Assembly (NCBI RefSeq): GCF_021325795.1
Contig: NZ_JAHPZX010000003.1
Location: 868,001-932,000, forward strand
Source: Bordetella sp. LUAb4
Lineage (GTDB): Bacteria; Pseudomonadota; Gammaproteobacteria; Burkholderiales; Burkholderiaceae_B
Direction: 5' to 3'
DNA length: 64,000 nucleotides
A program made the translations under genes and the position numbers. Shown here piece by piece: positions 25,421 to 34,084 of the stretch; position 1 is the first letter of the stretch; each line of letters begins with the position of its first letter. The notes beneath the pieces were generated by a model, which saw only the letters and a program-made list of their open reading frames with translations, was not told where the DNA came from and ran no database searches.

Positions 25421-26323
25421 TCAAGCAGCGGGCGCGGGCCGTGGAGCGCGCCAGGCACATAGCCAGCCCGCGATGTACATGCCTATCGATCCGCTGATGC
25501 CGAAGCCGCGTTCGATGCCGCGGATCTCCCGCAACAGCGCTTGCAGCCTGGGCAATTCCCGCGGCGTGACGATGCGCTTGAGCGTGTGCATGCATAGCCG
25601 CACGTGACGCGTTTCATCATCCAGCACGCGGGCAAGCAAGGGATGCAGCGGATGGTCCGTGCCTATGGTGTCGCAATGGCGATGCAGGACCCGCACACCC
25701 ATCTGCTCCGCGCAGAGCCCTATGGCATAGGCGGGAACCAACACACCTTGCGAGAAATGCGGCGCGTGGCGCTGGCCCAGGCGCTTCCAGCGAGCGATCT
25801 TGCGGCGGCTCAGCCAATCGGGTTCGTTTTTTTTGATCGAAGCCGCCGTTGCATTTCCTTCTCCCGCTGCCTGCGCCGCTGCCGCCAGGATCGCCGTCCC
25901 CTCACTCGGGGCCGTGTGCCCGGCCGTGCCCTCACGCTGCGCGATAGCATCCGCGAAGGCGAGCACATGCAGGCGTTCTTCCGCCAGATGCTGGGCGGAT
26001 TGCCGTGACAGCCAGTCCGGCGCGTCCGCGGGCATCCAGTCATCCTGCAAGGCCTGCTCAGTGGATTCCTCGCCAATGAGGTACATCCGCAGCAGCAGGA
26101 TCTCGCCCGCATTGCTGGCGTGCAGCCGGCGCAGCGCGGCGCGCTTGATGCGGTCCACGAGCCTGGCCTGCACACGTGCCCAGCCACGCGGCTGTACGGC
26201 TTGCAAGCAGGCGTAGGCGTCCTGCGCGCCAGCGGCCGACGCCACGGACTGATCTTGCAGCGTCCCTTCGGCTCGCGCTGATGTTGCTTGCGCGGCGCTC
26301 CCTGGCGTCGTCTCGGCCTGCAT
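25421..26323 (-). CDS. ferritin-like diiron protein of unknown function
   Basis: A 300-residue mainly helical protein. It has the full diiron carboxylate pattern of ferritin-like oxidases: Glu74 (NAGEILLL), Glu116-x-x-His119 (EERLH), Glu206 (CAEQMGV) and Glu237-x-x-His240 (DETRH). No signal peptide is seen, so it is cytosolic. ATG 26323 overlaps the stop of the upstream secreted-protein gene by one base (TGATG), which fixes the start. Family members include oxygenases, desaturase-like and hydroxylase enzymes. With glycosyltransferases on both sides a tailoring oxidation is plausible, but the substrate is unknown. Confidence 0.65.
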   Translation of the reverse strand: MQAETTPGSAAQATSARAEGTLQDQSVASAAGAQDAYACLQAVQPRGWARVQARLVDRIKRAALRRLHASNAGEILLLRMYLIGEESTEQALQDDWMPADAPDWLSRQSAQHLAEERLHVLAFADAIAQREGTAGHTAPSEGTAILAAAAQAAGEGNATAASIKKNEPDWLSRRKIARWKRLGQRHAPHFSQGVLVPAYAIGLCAEQMGVRVLHRHCDTIGTDHPLHPLLARVLDDETRHVRLCMHTLKRIVTPRELPRLQALLREIRGIERGFGISGSIGMYIAGWLCAWRAPRPAPAA

Positions 26324-27396
26324 CACTTTTCCCGCGCCGCGCTTGCCGGCGGCGTCGGCGTCGGCGCCTGCGTGCCGCGTTGCTGCGTCAATATCAGGCC
26401 CAGGAAGCTGTCTTCCATGAACAGGCGCGCCACACGTTCGGCTTGGGGGAAGGGCTGCTGCACGCCGTTGTAGCGAAGGTAGCCCTGGCCATCCTTGGCG
26501 CCGACCGTCAGCGCGTCGTGCTTGGCGAAACCTTTCTCGCGCAGCGGCCGCAGCAGCGTTTCGTTCTCCAGGCCGAACAGGAACAGGTCGCCCTGCACCG
26601 CACGGCGCGGAATCTGGCCGCTCAAGGCCTGCATGTCCAGCGACCAGTTGCCTTGGGCAAGCTGCGCCGGAATGCTGACGGCGCCGCCCGATTGGCTGTG
26701 GAAGCGGACCCGGGCCAGCCGCTTGGCGACCTTGCCCACGCCCAGCGCGACGATGACGTCCGGGGCATCGGGCTGGCCTGCCGCGCGTACCTGCACCAGG
26801 CCCTGCGCGATGCGGGCGGACAGGGAGGGCTTGGCCATGACGGCGATGGCCTGTTCAGGCGTCAACACCGTTTCCTCGCCGGAGGGGCCGTTCACCATGA
26901 CGCGGTAGGGATCGATGCGGAGATCGGTGAAATCGCCCCGCACGGGCGCATGCGCGTGCATGCTGGCGGCCCACTTGCCGCCATCGCGGCTCAGCTTCAG
27001 ATGCAGGCTCAAAGGCACGCGCTTGCCTTGCGCGTCTACGCCACTGCCTTGCAGCAACACGTCGCCCACGGGCGTGTCCGCCGCGTAGTGCCGCGTGTTG
27101 TCGAAGCGGATGGTGTGAGCGTCGGTCGCCACCGTGGCGCGAGTATCGGCATCGGTCAAGGCCAGGCGGTTGCAAGCCTGGCCCCCCGCGGTTGCATCAC
27201 CCAGCGGGCAGCCACTACTGGAGGCGAAGTTGAAGATGCCCCGGCCGGTATATGTAGCGCCAGCCCTTGCCGCAGCGCTTGCGGCCGCAGCGGCCGCTGC
27301 GGGGGCTGTGGCGGTCGCGGCGGCAGCGGCGCCATGGGCGCTGGCGCACATGAAGAGCGCCGCGGCGATCATGCGATAGGTCAAGCGGAGAGCCAT
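26323..27396 (-). CDS. secreted protein of unknown function
   Basis: A 357-residue protein with a signal peptide and a long Ala-rich stretch (residues about 20-45). A central beta-rich region of about 250 residues follows, with no motif I recognise. A Pro/Thr-rich tail ends the protein. ATG 27396 is preferred over an upstream TTG. Its stop overlaps the diiron gene start by one base, so they form one unit. It may be a periplasmic partner of the glycosyltransferase cluster. Confidence 0.6.
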   Translation of the reverse strand: MALRLTYRMIAAALFMCASAHGAAAAATATAPAAAAAAASAAARAGATYTGRGIFNFASSSGCPLGDATAGGQACNRLALTDADTRATVATDAHTIRFDNTRHYAADTPVGDVLLQGSGVDAQGKRVPLSLHLKLSRDGGKWAASMHAHAPVRGDFTDLRIDPYRVMVNGPSGEETVLTPEQAIAVMAKPSLSARIAQGLVQVRAAGQPDAPDVIVALGVGKVAKRLARVRFHSQSGGAVSIPAQLAQGNWSLDMQALSGQIPRRAVQGDLFLFGLENETLLRPLREKGFAKHDALTVGAKDGQGYLRYNGVQQPFPQAERVARLFMEDSFLGLILTQQRGTQAPTPTPPASAAREK

Positions 27397-27483
27397 TCTG
27401 ATTTCCAATCCGGGTTTCGAACGATAGCGCGGGCCAGCGGATGCCGGCCAAGAGGCGAGGGGTGCGATGGCGCGTGCCAGGGA

Positions 27484-28503
27484 TCAATGACGATGGTAGG
27501 AAAGCGCCTGGGCGTCGGCGCCGCGGCGGGTGGTATCGATGCCCAGGCCACGCGCCAGCGCGCCCAGTGCGTCCACCGCGGAGAATCCCAGGATCATGCC
27601 GACGGCGGCCATTCGGCGCAGGCCCCGCACGGGTCGCAGATCCTGCCGGTTCAGCGCGCGCAAGCTATGGCGCAAGCGGATCGCCAGCACGCACAAGGGG
27701 CCGATGGGGCCGCTGCGCGCCAGCCATTGCATGCGGGCGGACGCGTAGGTACGCACCAGGAACGGCGTCAACCCGACGCTGTCCTGGCCTCGCATCCAGC
27801 GCAGCTGCAACGCTTCGACGCGGCTATCGGGCAAGCGGTGTTCGGTGTGCGCGCGCGCGGCGTAATGCAGGGGGACGCCGGCGGCGATCAGGCGCAGGCC
27901 CAGCACCTGGCAGTGCGCGCGGTACACGCCCGGCAAAGACTGATAGCGGTATTGGGCGAAGACGGCGCGTTCGAAAGCCACGTTATTCGCGTAGAAATTG
28001 GCCGTGGCCGCTGCCCCGAATCGGCTGGGGAAGTACATGAAATCTATCGTCGTCAGCGCGGTACCCGCGATGGTCTCGGCGTAGCTGGTGCGGCCGGCTA
28101 CCACGCGGGGCGCATCAGCCAGGGCAAAGGGCGCCAGCAGTTGCTCCAGCCAGTCCGTGGCGGGCACGCAGTCGGCATCGCCGAACGCGACGTAATCACA
28201 GCATGCGGGATCGGTTTGGTCGAAACCCAGATTCTTGGCGTCGTAGTAGCCGGTGTCGGCCTGGATGCGGACGAAGTCGATTCGACATGCGGCCAGGCTT
28301 TCGATCTCGCTGCACACCGTGGCGGGCAAGCCGTCATGCGTGATGACAACTTGCGCCAGGCTGGCGAGGGGAATCGATTGCCGGCCCAAGGCCGCTACGA
28401 GCCGTTTCAGGCTGCTAGCAACTCTTTGCAGGTCGGCCCCGCCACGCAGGTTGTTCGTTTCCAGCACCAACGCGGTTCTTGCGGCGATTCGTTCCAGGGG
28501 CAT
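27484..28503 (-). CDS. family 2 glycosyltransferase
   Basis: A 339-residue GT-A fold enzyme. The metal-binding DxD-type motif is in VAFGDADCVPATDWLEQLL, and a downstream EALQLRWMRGQDS segment fits the acceptor region; two hydrophobic stretches (about 265-280 and 300-320) may attach it to the membrane. It lies 87 bp upstream of the secreted-protein gene on the same strand and 159 bp from the divergent acyltransferase. It probably transfers a sugar to a lipid or surface glycan. Confidence 0.78.
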   Translation of the reverse strand: MPLERIAARTALVLETNNLRGGADLQRVASSLKRLVAALGRQSIPLASLAQVVITHDGLPATVCSEIESLAACRIDFVRIQADTGYYDAKNLGFDQTDPACCDYVAFGDADCVPATDWLEQLLAPFALADAPRVVAGRTSYAETIAGTALTTIDFMYFPSRFGAAATANFYANNVAFERAVFAQYRYQSLPGVYRAHCQVLGLRLIAAGVPLHYAARAHTEHRLPDSRVEALQLRWMRGQDSVGLTPFLVRTYASARMQWLARSGPIGPLCVLAIRLRHSLRALNRQDLRPVRGLRRMAAVGMILGFSAVDALGALARGLGIDTTRRGADAQALSYHRH

Positions 28504-28662
28504 CGCGCTCTCATTCTTCGGAGTTGCGGCAATTCTAAACCCTGCGGGGACAGATCAGCGTGGCGGCGTAGCGGAAGATGCGGAAACATTCTCTGAGTTA
28601 TCGAGACTCGCCGGGCCAGGCCTGCGTGATAGCCTGCCCCGCTAATCGAGGAGGACTCAACG

Positions 28663-29853
28663 ATCTCGGACCGCAATCCCTGGCCCAACCATCCCTCACC
28701 GGCGCCCGGCCAGCGCGCCGCTCATCTGCCCTCGCTGACACCGCTGCGCGGCATCGCCGCCGTCTGGGTGGTCCTGTATCACTACGGCGTGCTTTATTTC
28801 CCCAGCATGCAGCCGGACAGGCATACGGCGCTATTGAACAAGGGCTACCTGGCGGTGGACCTGTTCTTCCTGCTTAGCGGCTTCGTCATGGCGCATGTCT
28901 ATTGCGCGATGTTCGAACGGCGCGTCGATACGCGCAGCTACTGGACTTTCCTGTCGGCGCGTATCGCGCGGCTATATCCGCTGCATCTGGCGGTACTGGG
29001 TTTGTTCGTGGCCCTGGCGCTGGTCGTCAGCATCACGGAGTACGCGGCGGGCGGCCCGTTGGCGGGCATTCCGGTCACCGGTGTGCGGTCCATGCTGGCG
29101 CTGCTTGCCAATCTGTTCATGTTGCAGGGGCTGCATGCCAGCACCTTGAGCTGGAATTACGCGGCGTGGTCGATCAGCCTGGAGTTCATGGCCTACCTGG
29201 CGTTCCCGTTCGTGCTGGTGCATGTATGGCGAGCCGGCCCACGGGCGCAGGGTCTGTTGGCTTTGATGCTGTGCGCCGTGCTGGCGGGGCTGGCATGGTG
29301 GACGGGCGATGATTTCAATCAATGGGATGGGCCGACGACCTTGCTACGCTGCCTGCCGGAGTTTCTGCTCGGCACGCTGCTTTATCGGGTGTATGTGTCG
29401 CAACCGTCTTTTCGCCTGGGGACTGGCCCGTTCTCCGGCCAGTCCTCCAGCCTGTGGTCCGGTGACGCGGTCACGGCCGGCGTGCTGGCGCTGGTGCTTT
29501 TGACCTTGCATCTCAAAGGCCCGGATCTATTGGTGATCGTGCTGTTCGCCGCGCTGCTGATGGCGGTGGTGTCGAACCGCAGCCGCATCGGCGCCTGGTT
29601 GAACAGCAGTCCGCTGATCTGGCTGGGAGAGGTGTCCTATGCCTTGTATCTGATCCACGGTCTGGTGGAACACACGACTAGTGAAATCCTGACGAAGGCA
29701 TTGCATATCCAGGACCGCCATACGCTATCCACCGGATCGTCGTTCGGCATGATGGTGCTGATGCTGAGCGTCAGCCTGTTGCTGGCGGCCGCATGCTATC
29801 GCTGGATCGAGAAGCCGGCACAGCGGTATCTGCGCGGCGCGCTGTCCCGGTGA
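28663..29853 (+). CDS. membrane acyltransferase (acyltransferase 3/OafA family), non-standard start
   Basis: A 10-helix O-acyltransferase. The family motif is PLRGIAAVWVVLYHYG, followed by KGYLAVDLFFLLSGFVMAHVY; near the end is WLGEVSYALYLIHG. It would acylate a sugar or lipid across the inner membrane. The problem is the start: between the in-frame stop at 28630 and the conserved motif there is no ATG, GTG or TTG. A strong Shine-Dalgarno GAGGAGGA (28648-28655) sits 7 bp before ATC 28663, so I place the start there. The GTG at 28768 would cut off the conserved motif. A sequencing error is the alternative. Confidence 0.75.
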   Translation: MSDRNPWPNHPSPAPGQRAAHLPSLTPLRGIAAVWVVLYHYGVLYFPSMQPDRHTALLNKGYLAVDLFFLLSGFVMAHVYCAMFERRVDTRSYWTFLSARIARLYPLHLAVLGLFVALALVVSITEYAAGGPLAGIPVTGVRSMLALLANLFMLQGLHASTLSWNYAAWSISLEFMAYLAFPFVLVHVWRAGPRAQGLLALMLCAVLAGLAWWTGDDFNQWDGPTTLLRCLPEFLLGTLLYRVYVSQPSFRLGTGPFSGQSSSLWSGDAVTAGVLALVLLTLHLKGPDLLVIVLFAALLMAVVSNRSRIGAWLNSSPLIWLGEVSYALYLIHGLVEHTTSEILTKALHIQDRHTLSTGSSFGMMVLMLSVSLLLAAACYRWIEKPAQRYLRGALSR

Positions 29854-29859
29854 TGGCGC

Positions 29860-30741
29860 TTATCCTTGCAGGGTTGCTGCCGCGGGCGTGATCGCCGGCC
29901 GTTGCGCTGTCAGGGCGCTGCCCATCGAGGCGGCCATGATCAGTGCGATGGCCACCCATTGCGTCGCGCTCAGGTGTTCATCCAGCAGCAGCAGGGCCAG
30001 CAGCGCGGCGGCCGCGGGTTCCATGCTGAGCATGATGCCGAAAGCCTGTTTGGGCAGGCGCTTGAGTGCCACCATTTCCAGCGAAATCGGGATGGCGCTG
30101 GACAGCGCTGCCACGCCCAGGCCCACCCATAGCACCGTGGGCGACAGCAGGGCCGAACCGGCCTGTACCGCGCCTATCGGCACGACCACCACCGCCGCCA
30201 CGGTCAGCCCCAGCGATACGGAATGGCCTGCATGCATATGATCCACACGCTTGCCGCTGATGATGTACGTGGCCCAGAGTGCCGCGGCCGCCAGGGCGAA
30301 CATGACGCCCGTGGGATCCAGGGTGCTGACGTTGTTGATCATGGGCAGCAGCAGGAGCAGTCCGACGATGGCGAACACTACCCAGATGAAGTCCATGGGA
30401 CGGCGCGATCCGAGCAAGGCCACCAACAGCGGCCCCGAGAACTCGATGGCCACGGCGACGCCGAAGGGAATGGTCCGCAACGCCATGTAGAAGCAGAGAT
30501 TCATGGCACCCAGCGCCGCGCCGTAATAGGCGACCATGCGTGCGTCCCGGCCGCTGAGCGGCCAGCGCCACGGCCGCCACAGCACCAGTAGCAGCAGCGC
30601 GGAAAACCCCACTCGCACCGCGGTGGTGCCCTGGGCTCCCACCAGCGGAAACAAGGTGTGCTTGGCCCAGGACGTGCCCAGCGCCAGGAAGATGACGGAG
30701 CCGAGAACGGACAACAGCGGTAACAGCGAGGCGCGGCGCAT
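29860..30741 (-). CDS. rhtA: EamA/RhtA-family amino acid exporter
   Basis: A 293-residue, 10-helix drug/metabolite transporter. It tracks E. coli RhtA through its length by recall: SWAKHTLFPLVGAQGTTAVR, GAMNLCFYMALRTIPFGVAVAIEFSGPL, RRPMDFIWVV, SAIPISLEMVALKRLP and FGIMLSMEPAAAALLALLLL. RhtA exports threonine and homoserine. It ends six bases from the stop of the acyltransferase and is convergent with it. No regulator is linked. Confidence 0.88.
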   Translation of the reverse strand: MRRASLLPLLSVLGSVIFLALGTSWAKHTLFPLVGAQGTTAVRVGFSALLLLVLWRPWRWPLSGRDARMVAYYGAALGAMNLCFYMALRTIPFGVAVAIEFSGPLLVALLGSRRPMDFIWVVFAIVGLLLLLPMINNVSTLDPTGVMFALAAAALWATYIISGKRVDHMHAGHSVSLGLTVAAVVVVPIGAVQAGSALLSPTVLWVGLGVAALSSAIPISLEMVALKRLPKQAFGIMLSMEPAAAALLALLLLDEHLSATQWVAIALIMAASMGSALTAQRPAITPAAATLQG

Positions 30742-30815
30742 GGGTCAGCCGAATGATCGGATGGAAAGCGTGGGACGGAAGGCGCGATTTTGCACCATTT
30801 CCGTGCGGATTGCTG

Positions 30816-32402
30816 TCACATGGTGCGCATCGTCAGATAGCTGGCCAGCGCCAGCACCCATATGGCGATGCCGCCGTACAGCATGATCCAGCCAAAGCCA
30901 TGGGCCAGCGCGGCGCGGACCAGCGGCAGCGGAGCTGCCATGGCCGTGGGCAAGGCGGTGGCTAGCGTCGCCGCGGCTTCCTGCAGATTGCCCGAAGCGA
31001 TGCGGTTGGCCAGGGCGTGGCCGAGGTCGCCCGACGGCAGCGCGGGCAAGGCACTGTGCAGATAGTGCGCGACGCCGGCCACCAGCAGGAAACCCATCAG
31101 CGCGATATTCATGGACAGGGAGATCATGCGGGCGCTCATGTCGATGCCCGACGCCATGCCGGCGCGCGCGCTGGACACCGATCCGGTGCTGGTGTTGGTG
31201 ACCGGGGTGTTGGTCAGCCCCAGGCCGGCACCGGCCACCAGGCATCCCGGCAGCACGGTCAGCCAGTCCACCTGGCTGCCTATGCGCATCAACAGGAAGC
31301 CGGCGCCGATCACGAACATGCCCGTCGGAATGGCGATGCCGGGCCGATAGCGCAGCGCAAGGCGTTCACCCAGGGGCGGGAAAATCAAGGTGGGCAGGGT
31401 ATAGGCGAGCAGCGACGCGCCGGCGGTGGCGGCGTCCTGGCCCAACGCGCCTTGGAAGTAGATGGGCAGGTAGATGACCATGGGCCAAAAGCTGAAGTTC
31501 ATGCCCGCCGAACCCAGCAGCGCGCCGGAGAAATTGCGCACCCGAAACACCGAGAAATCGAACATGGGATGGGAGGCGTGCGTTTCAGCCCGGAGAAAGA
31601 CACAGAGGGAGACCCCGCTCACCGCCAGGGCGACCAGGGCGGTGGCGCTGGTGAAACCGTGATCCGCGCCCTGCGTGACGAAGTAAGCCAGCCCGAGCAC
31701 GGCCAGGGAAAGCGCCACGGTGCCCGCGACGTCCAGCTTGCCGGCCTGGGGATCGCGCGATTCTTCCACGCTGGCGATAGCCAGGACCCACGTCGCCACG
31801 GCGATGAACACATGGACCCAGAACACCCAGCGCCAGTCGGACAGGGCGACGATGATGCCGCCCACCAGAGGGCCGAAGCCCAGCCCGATGCCGAAAATGA
31901 TGCCCCATGCGCTGAACGCCTTGGCGCGCATGCCGGGATGGCTGAATTGGCGCGACAGCACGGCTACCAGGCAGATCAGCATCGCCCCGCCGCTGGCGCC
32001 TTGCAGGACACGGGCGGCGATCAGCAAGGGCGTACTCCACGCCAGCCCGCACAGCAGCGAGGAGACGCCGAACAGGACGATCGAATAGAGGAAGACGCGC
32101 TTGCGGCCATAGCGGTCGGCCAGCGTGCCAGTGGCCATCAGCACCGCCGTGCAGGCGATGGTGTAGCCGTTCATGATCCACTGCATGCCCACGAAACTGC
32201 CTTGCAGCGAGTGTTCCAGGATGGGCAAGATGACTGGCACGCTGGAGATCTCCAGGCCGGACATCAGCGCGGCCAGGCACACGGCCAGCAGGGCCAGGCG
32301 GTCGCGCGGCGAGAACGAGGCGGACTCCTGGGAGGAACTTGCTTCTGGCGGCGTCGAGGCCGCGGGTGGCAGGGCGGGGAGGGGGATGTCGCGCGCCGGC
32401 AT
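30816..32402 (-). CDS. DHA2-family (EmrB/QacA-like) 14-helix multidrug efflux MFS
   Basis: A 528-residue protein with 14 hydrophobic segments. DHA2 motifs are visible: the motif-A loop GTLADRYGRKRVFL, the antiporter motif WGIIFGIGLGFGPLVGGIIV, and SDWRWVFWVHV. ATG 32402 is preferred over an in-frame start 54 bases earlier. It is divergent from a LysR gene with a 9-bp-arm palindrome in between, so it is probably controlled by that regulator. Substrates are toxic amphiphiles by family; none is specified here. Confidence 0.9.
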   Translation of the reverse strand: MPARDIPLPALPPAASTPPEASSSQESASFSPRDRLALLAVCLAALMSGLEISSVPVILPILEHSLQGSFVGMQWIMNGYTIACTAVLMATGTLADRYGRKRVFLYSIVLFGVSSLLCGLAWSTPLLIAARVLQGASGGAMLICLVAVLSRQFSHPGMRAKAFSAWGIIFGIGLGFGPLVGGIIVALSDWRWVFWVHVFIAVATWVLAIASVEESRDPQAGKLDVAGTVALSLAVLGLAYFVTQGADHGFTSATALVALAVSGVSLCVFLRAETHASHPMFDFSVFRVRNFSGALLGSAGMNFSFWPMVIYLPIYFQGALGQDAATAGASLLAYTLPTLIFPPLGERLALRYRPGIAIPTGMFVIGAGFLLMRIGSQVDWLTVLPGCLVAGAGLGLTNTPVTNTSTGSVSSARAGMASGIDMSARMISLSMNIALMGFLLVAGVAHYLHSALPALPSGDLGHALANRIASGNLQEAAATLATALPTAMAAPLPLVRAALAHGFGWIMLYGGIAIWVLALASYLTMRTM

Positions 32403-32463
32403 GGTGCTGTCACTCCTTGGGTGGGGGCGTCCGGGCAATGGATGGGACGCGATCAAGGCAGTT

Positions 32464-32484
32464 TATGGGAATAAAATTCCCATA
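32464..32484. promoter_or_regulatory. perfect palindrome between the efflux gene and its LysR regulator
   Basis: TATGGGAAT and its exact reverse complement ATTCCCATA flank AAA (9-bp arms). It lies 62 bp from the efflux start and 79 bp from the LysR start, in a divergent promoter region, so it is a strong candidate operator. Confidence 0.7.
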
Positions 32485-32562
32485 TTGGCTAGTTATATTC
32501 CTAGGATTTAGTCCTTGAATGATCCAATCACAGGCTTCGGTTTACAGCCGAACGAGACGCAC

Positions 32563-33525
32563 ATGATCGACAAATTGGACGGCGTGACCACCTTCGTCCA
32601 GGTGGTGGAAACCGGCGGATTCGCGGCCGCCGCGCAGCGGCTGGAGCTGACCCGTTCGGCGGTCGGCAAGGCTATTGCCAGGCTGGAAGCGCGGCTGGGC
32701 GTGCGGCTGATCCAGCGCAACACCCGCAACCAGGCACTGACCACGGAAGGCCAGGCCTATTACGAACGCTGTGTGCGCGCGCTGGCGGAACTGGATGCTG
32801 GCGAAGCCGATCTGGACAGTGGCCGGATGGCGCCCAGCGGACGCCTGCGCGTGAGCGTGCCGGAGGCTTTTGGGCAACTCTGCGTGGCGCCCGCGCTGCT
32901 GGCGTTGACGCGCTTGCATCCTCAGTTGCACGTCGATCTGTCGTTTAGCGACCGCTATGTGGACCTGATCGAGGAAGGCTTCGACCTGGCCATACGCATC
33001 GGTAAGCTGGAAGACAGCAGCACGCTGGCGGCGCGCCGCCTGGGCACGCAGCACACGGGCATAGGGGCGTCACCGGCTTACCTGGCGCGGCACGGTACGC
33101 CGCGCGACGTCGGTGATCTGGATGGCCATGTGCGCGTCGCGTATTCGCATGGCGGGGCGACCGCCGCATGGACCTTGCGCGACGCCGCGGGCCGCACGCG
33201 GCGCGTGGATGTGCCGGCGCAAATCAGCATGGACGACGTGCAGGCCATTGCGCATGCGGCCGCCGAGGGGCTGGGCCTGGCGTGGCTGCCCAGCTGGCTA
33301 TTGATGCGTTATGTGCAGCGGGGAGCGTTGGTGCAGGTGCTGGAGAACACCAGCATCGAGCCGCAAGAGGTCTATGCCGTGTGGCCTCAGGCGCGGTACC
33401 TGCGCTGCAAGACCCGTGCAGCCATCGACGCGCTGGTTGCGCGGATCCCCGCGCTGATGGCGGGCGAGGCTAGGGTAAGCTTGTCGGCATTGAAGGTCCC
33501 TGCGGGGACGCGGAGTCGTGCATGA
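32563..33525 (+). CDS. LysR-family regulator of the efflux pump
   Basis: A 320-residue LysR protein. The N-terminal winged helix is LDGVTTFVQVVETGGFAAAAQRLELTRSAVGKAIARLEARLG; the effector domain has SGRLRVSVPEAFGQL. ATG 32563 is preferred over TTG 32515, since it starts just before the helix-turn-helix. Its stop overlaps the tspO start by four bases (ATGA). It is divergent from the DHA2 pump. Confidence 0.9.
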   Translation: MIDKLDGVTTFVQVVETGGFAAAAQRLELTRSAVGKAIARLEARLGVRLIQRNTRNQALTTEGQAYYERCVRALAELDAGEADLDSGRMAPSGRLRVSVPEAFGQLCVAPALLALTRLHPQLHVDLSFSDRYVDLIEEGFDLAIRIGKLEDSSTLAARRLGTQHTGIGASPAYLARHGTPRDVGDLDGHVRVAYSHGGATAAWTLRDAAGRTRRVDVPAQISMDDVQAIAHAAAEGLGLAWLPSWLLMRYVQRGALVQVLENTSIEPQEVYAVWPQARYLRCKTRAAIDALVARIPALMAGEARVSLSALKVPAGTRSRA

Positions 33526-34016
33526 CGATATCGATCAAGCGGCAGTGGGTGGGATTGGTGGGCTGGCTTGCCGCCGGCTTTGTCACGGGTGCCATCGGTG
33601 CCATTGCATCGGTACAGGCCGCCGAGTTCTACGCTCAACTCGTCAAGCCGACCTGGGCGCCGCCAGCGGGCGTCTTCGGGCCCGCGTGGACCGTGCTGTA
33701 TATCTTGATGAGCCTGGCGGCATGGCTGGTGTGGCGCGGCGGCGGGTGGCGTACGCGCGGACCGGTGTTGCGCCTGTTCCTGGTCCAGCTGGCCGTGAAT
33801 GCGCTATGGAGCTGGCTGTTCTTCGCCTGGCATCAGGGCGCGTGGGCGTTCGCCAACATCTGCGTACTGTGGCTGCTGATCCTGGCAACATTGATCGGGT
33901 TCTGGCGCGTGCGTCCCTTGGCGGGCCTGCTCCTGGTCCCGTACCTGGCATGGGTAAGCTTCGCCACCGCGCTGTGCTATCGCGTATGGCAGAACAATCC
34001 CGGCTTGCTTGGCTAG
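33522..34016 (+). CDS. tspO: TspO/MBR family tryptophan-rich sensory protein
   Basis: A 164-residue five-helix protein with the family motifs VKPTWAPPAGVFGPAWTVLYILMSLAAWLVW and NALWSWLFFAWHQGAW. Bacterial TspO binds porphyrins and other tetrapyrroles and is linked to stress signalling in the outer or inner membrane. Its start overlaps the LysR stop, so it is co-transcribed with the regulator, an uncommon pairing. Confidence 0.92.
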   Translation: MTISIKRQWVGLVGWLAAGFVTGAIGAIASVQAAEFYAQLVKPTWAPPAGVFGPAWTVLYILMSLAAWLVWRGGGWRTRGPVLRLFLVQLAVNALWSWLFFAWHQGAWAFANICVLWLLILATLIGFWRVRPLAGLLLVPYLAWVSFATALCYRVWQNNPGLLG

Positions 34017-34084
34017 GAGGCATGCCGGGAGTGATTGCCTTGCGCGATATTGAATGATTGAATGCCCGCGTTCGAAGCCGCCAA

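Noticed and set aside
26176-28596. Long open frame on the plus strand (806 codons)
   Set aside because: It lies antisense to three well-supported genes, is dominated by Arg/Gly/Ala/His, and has no domain; it is a shadow caused by high GC.
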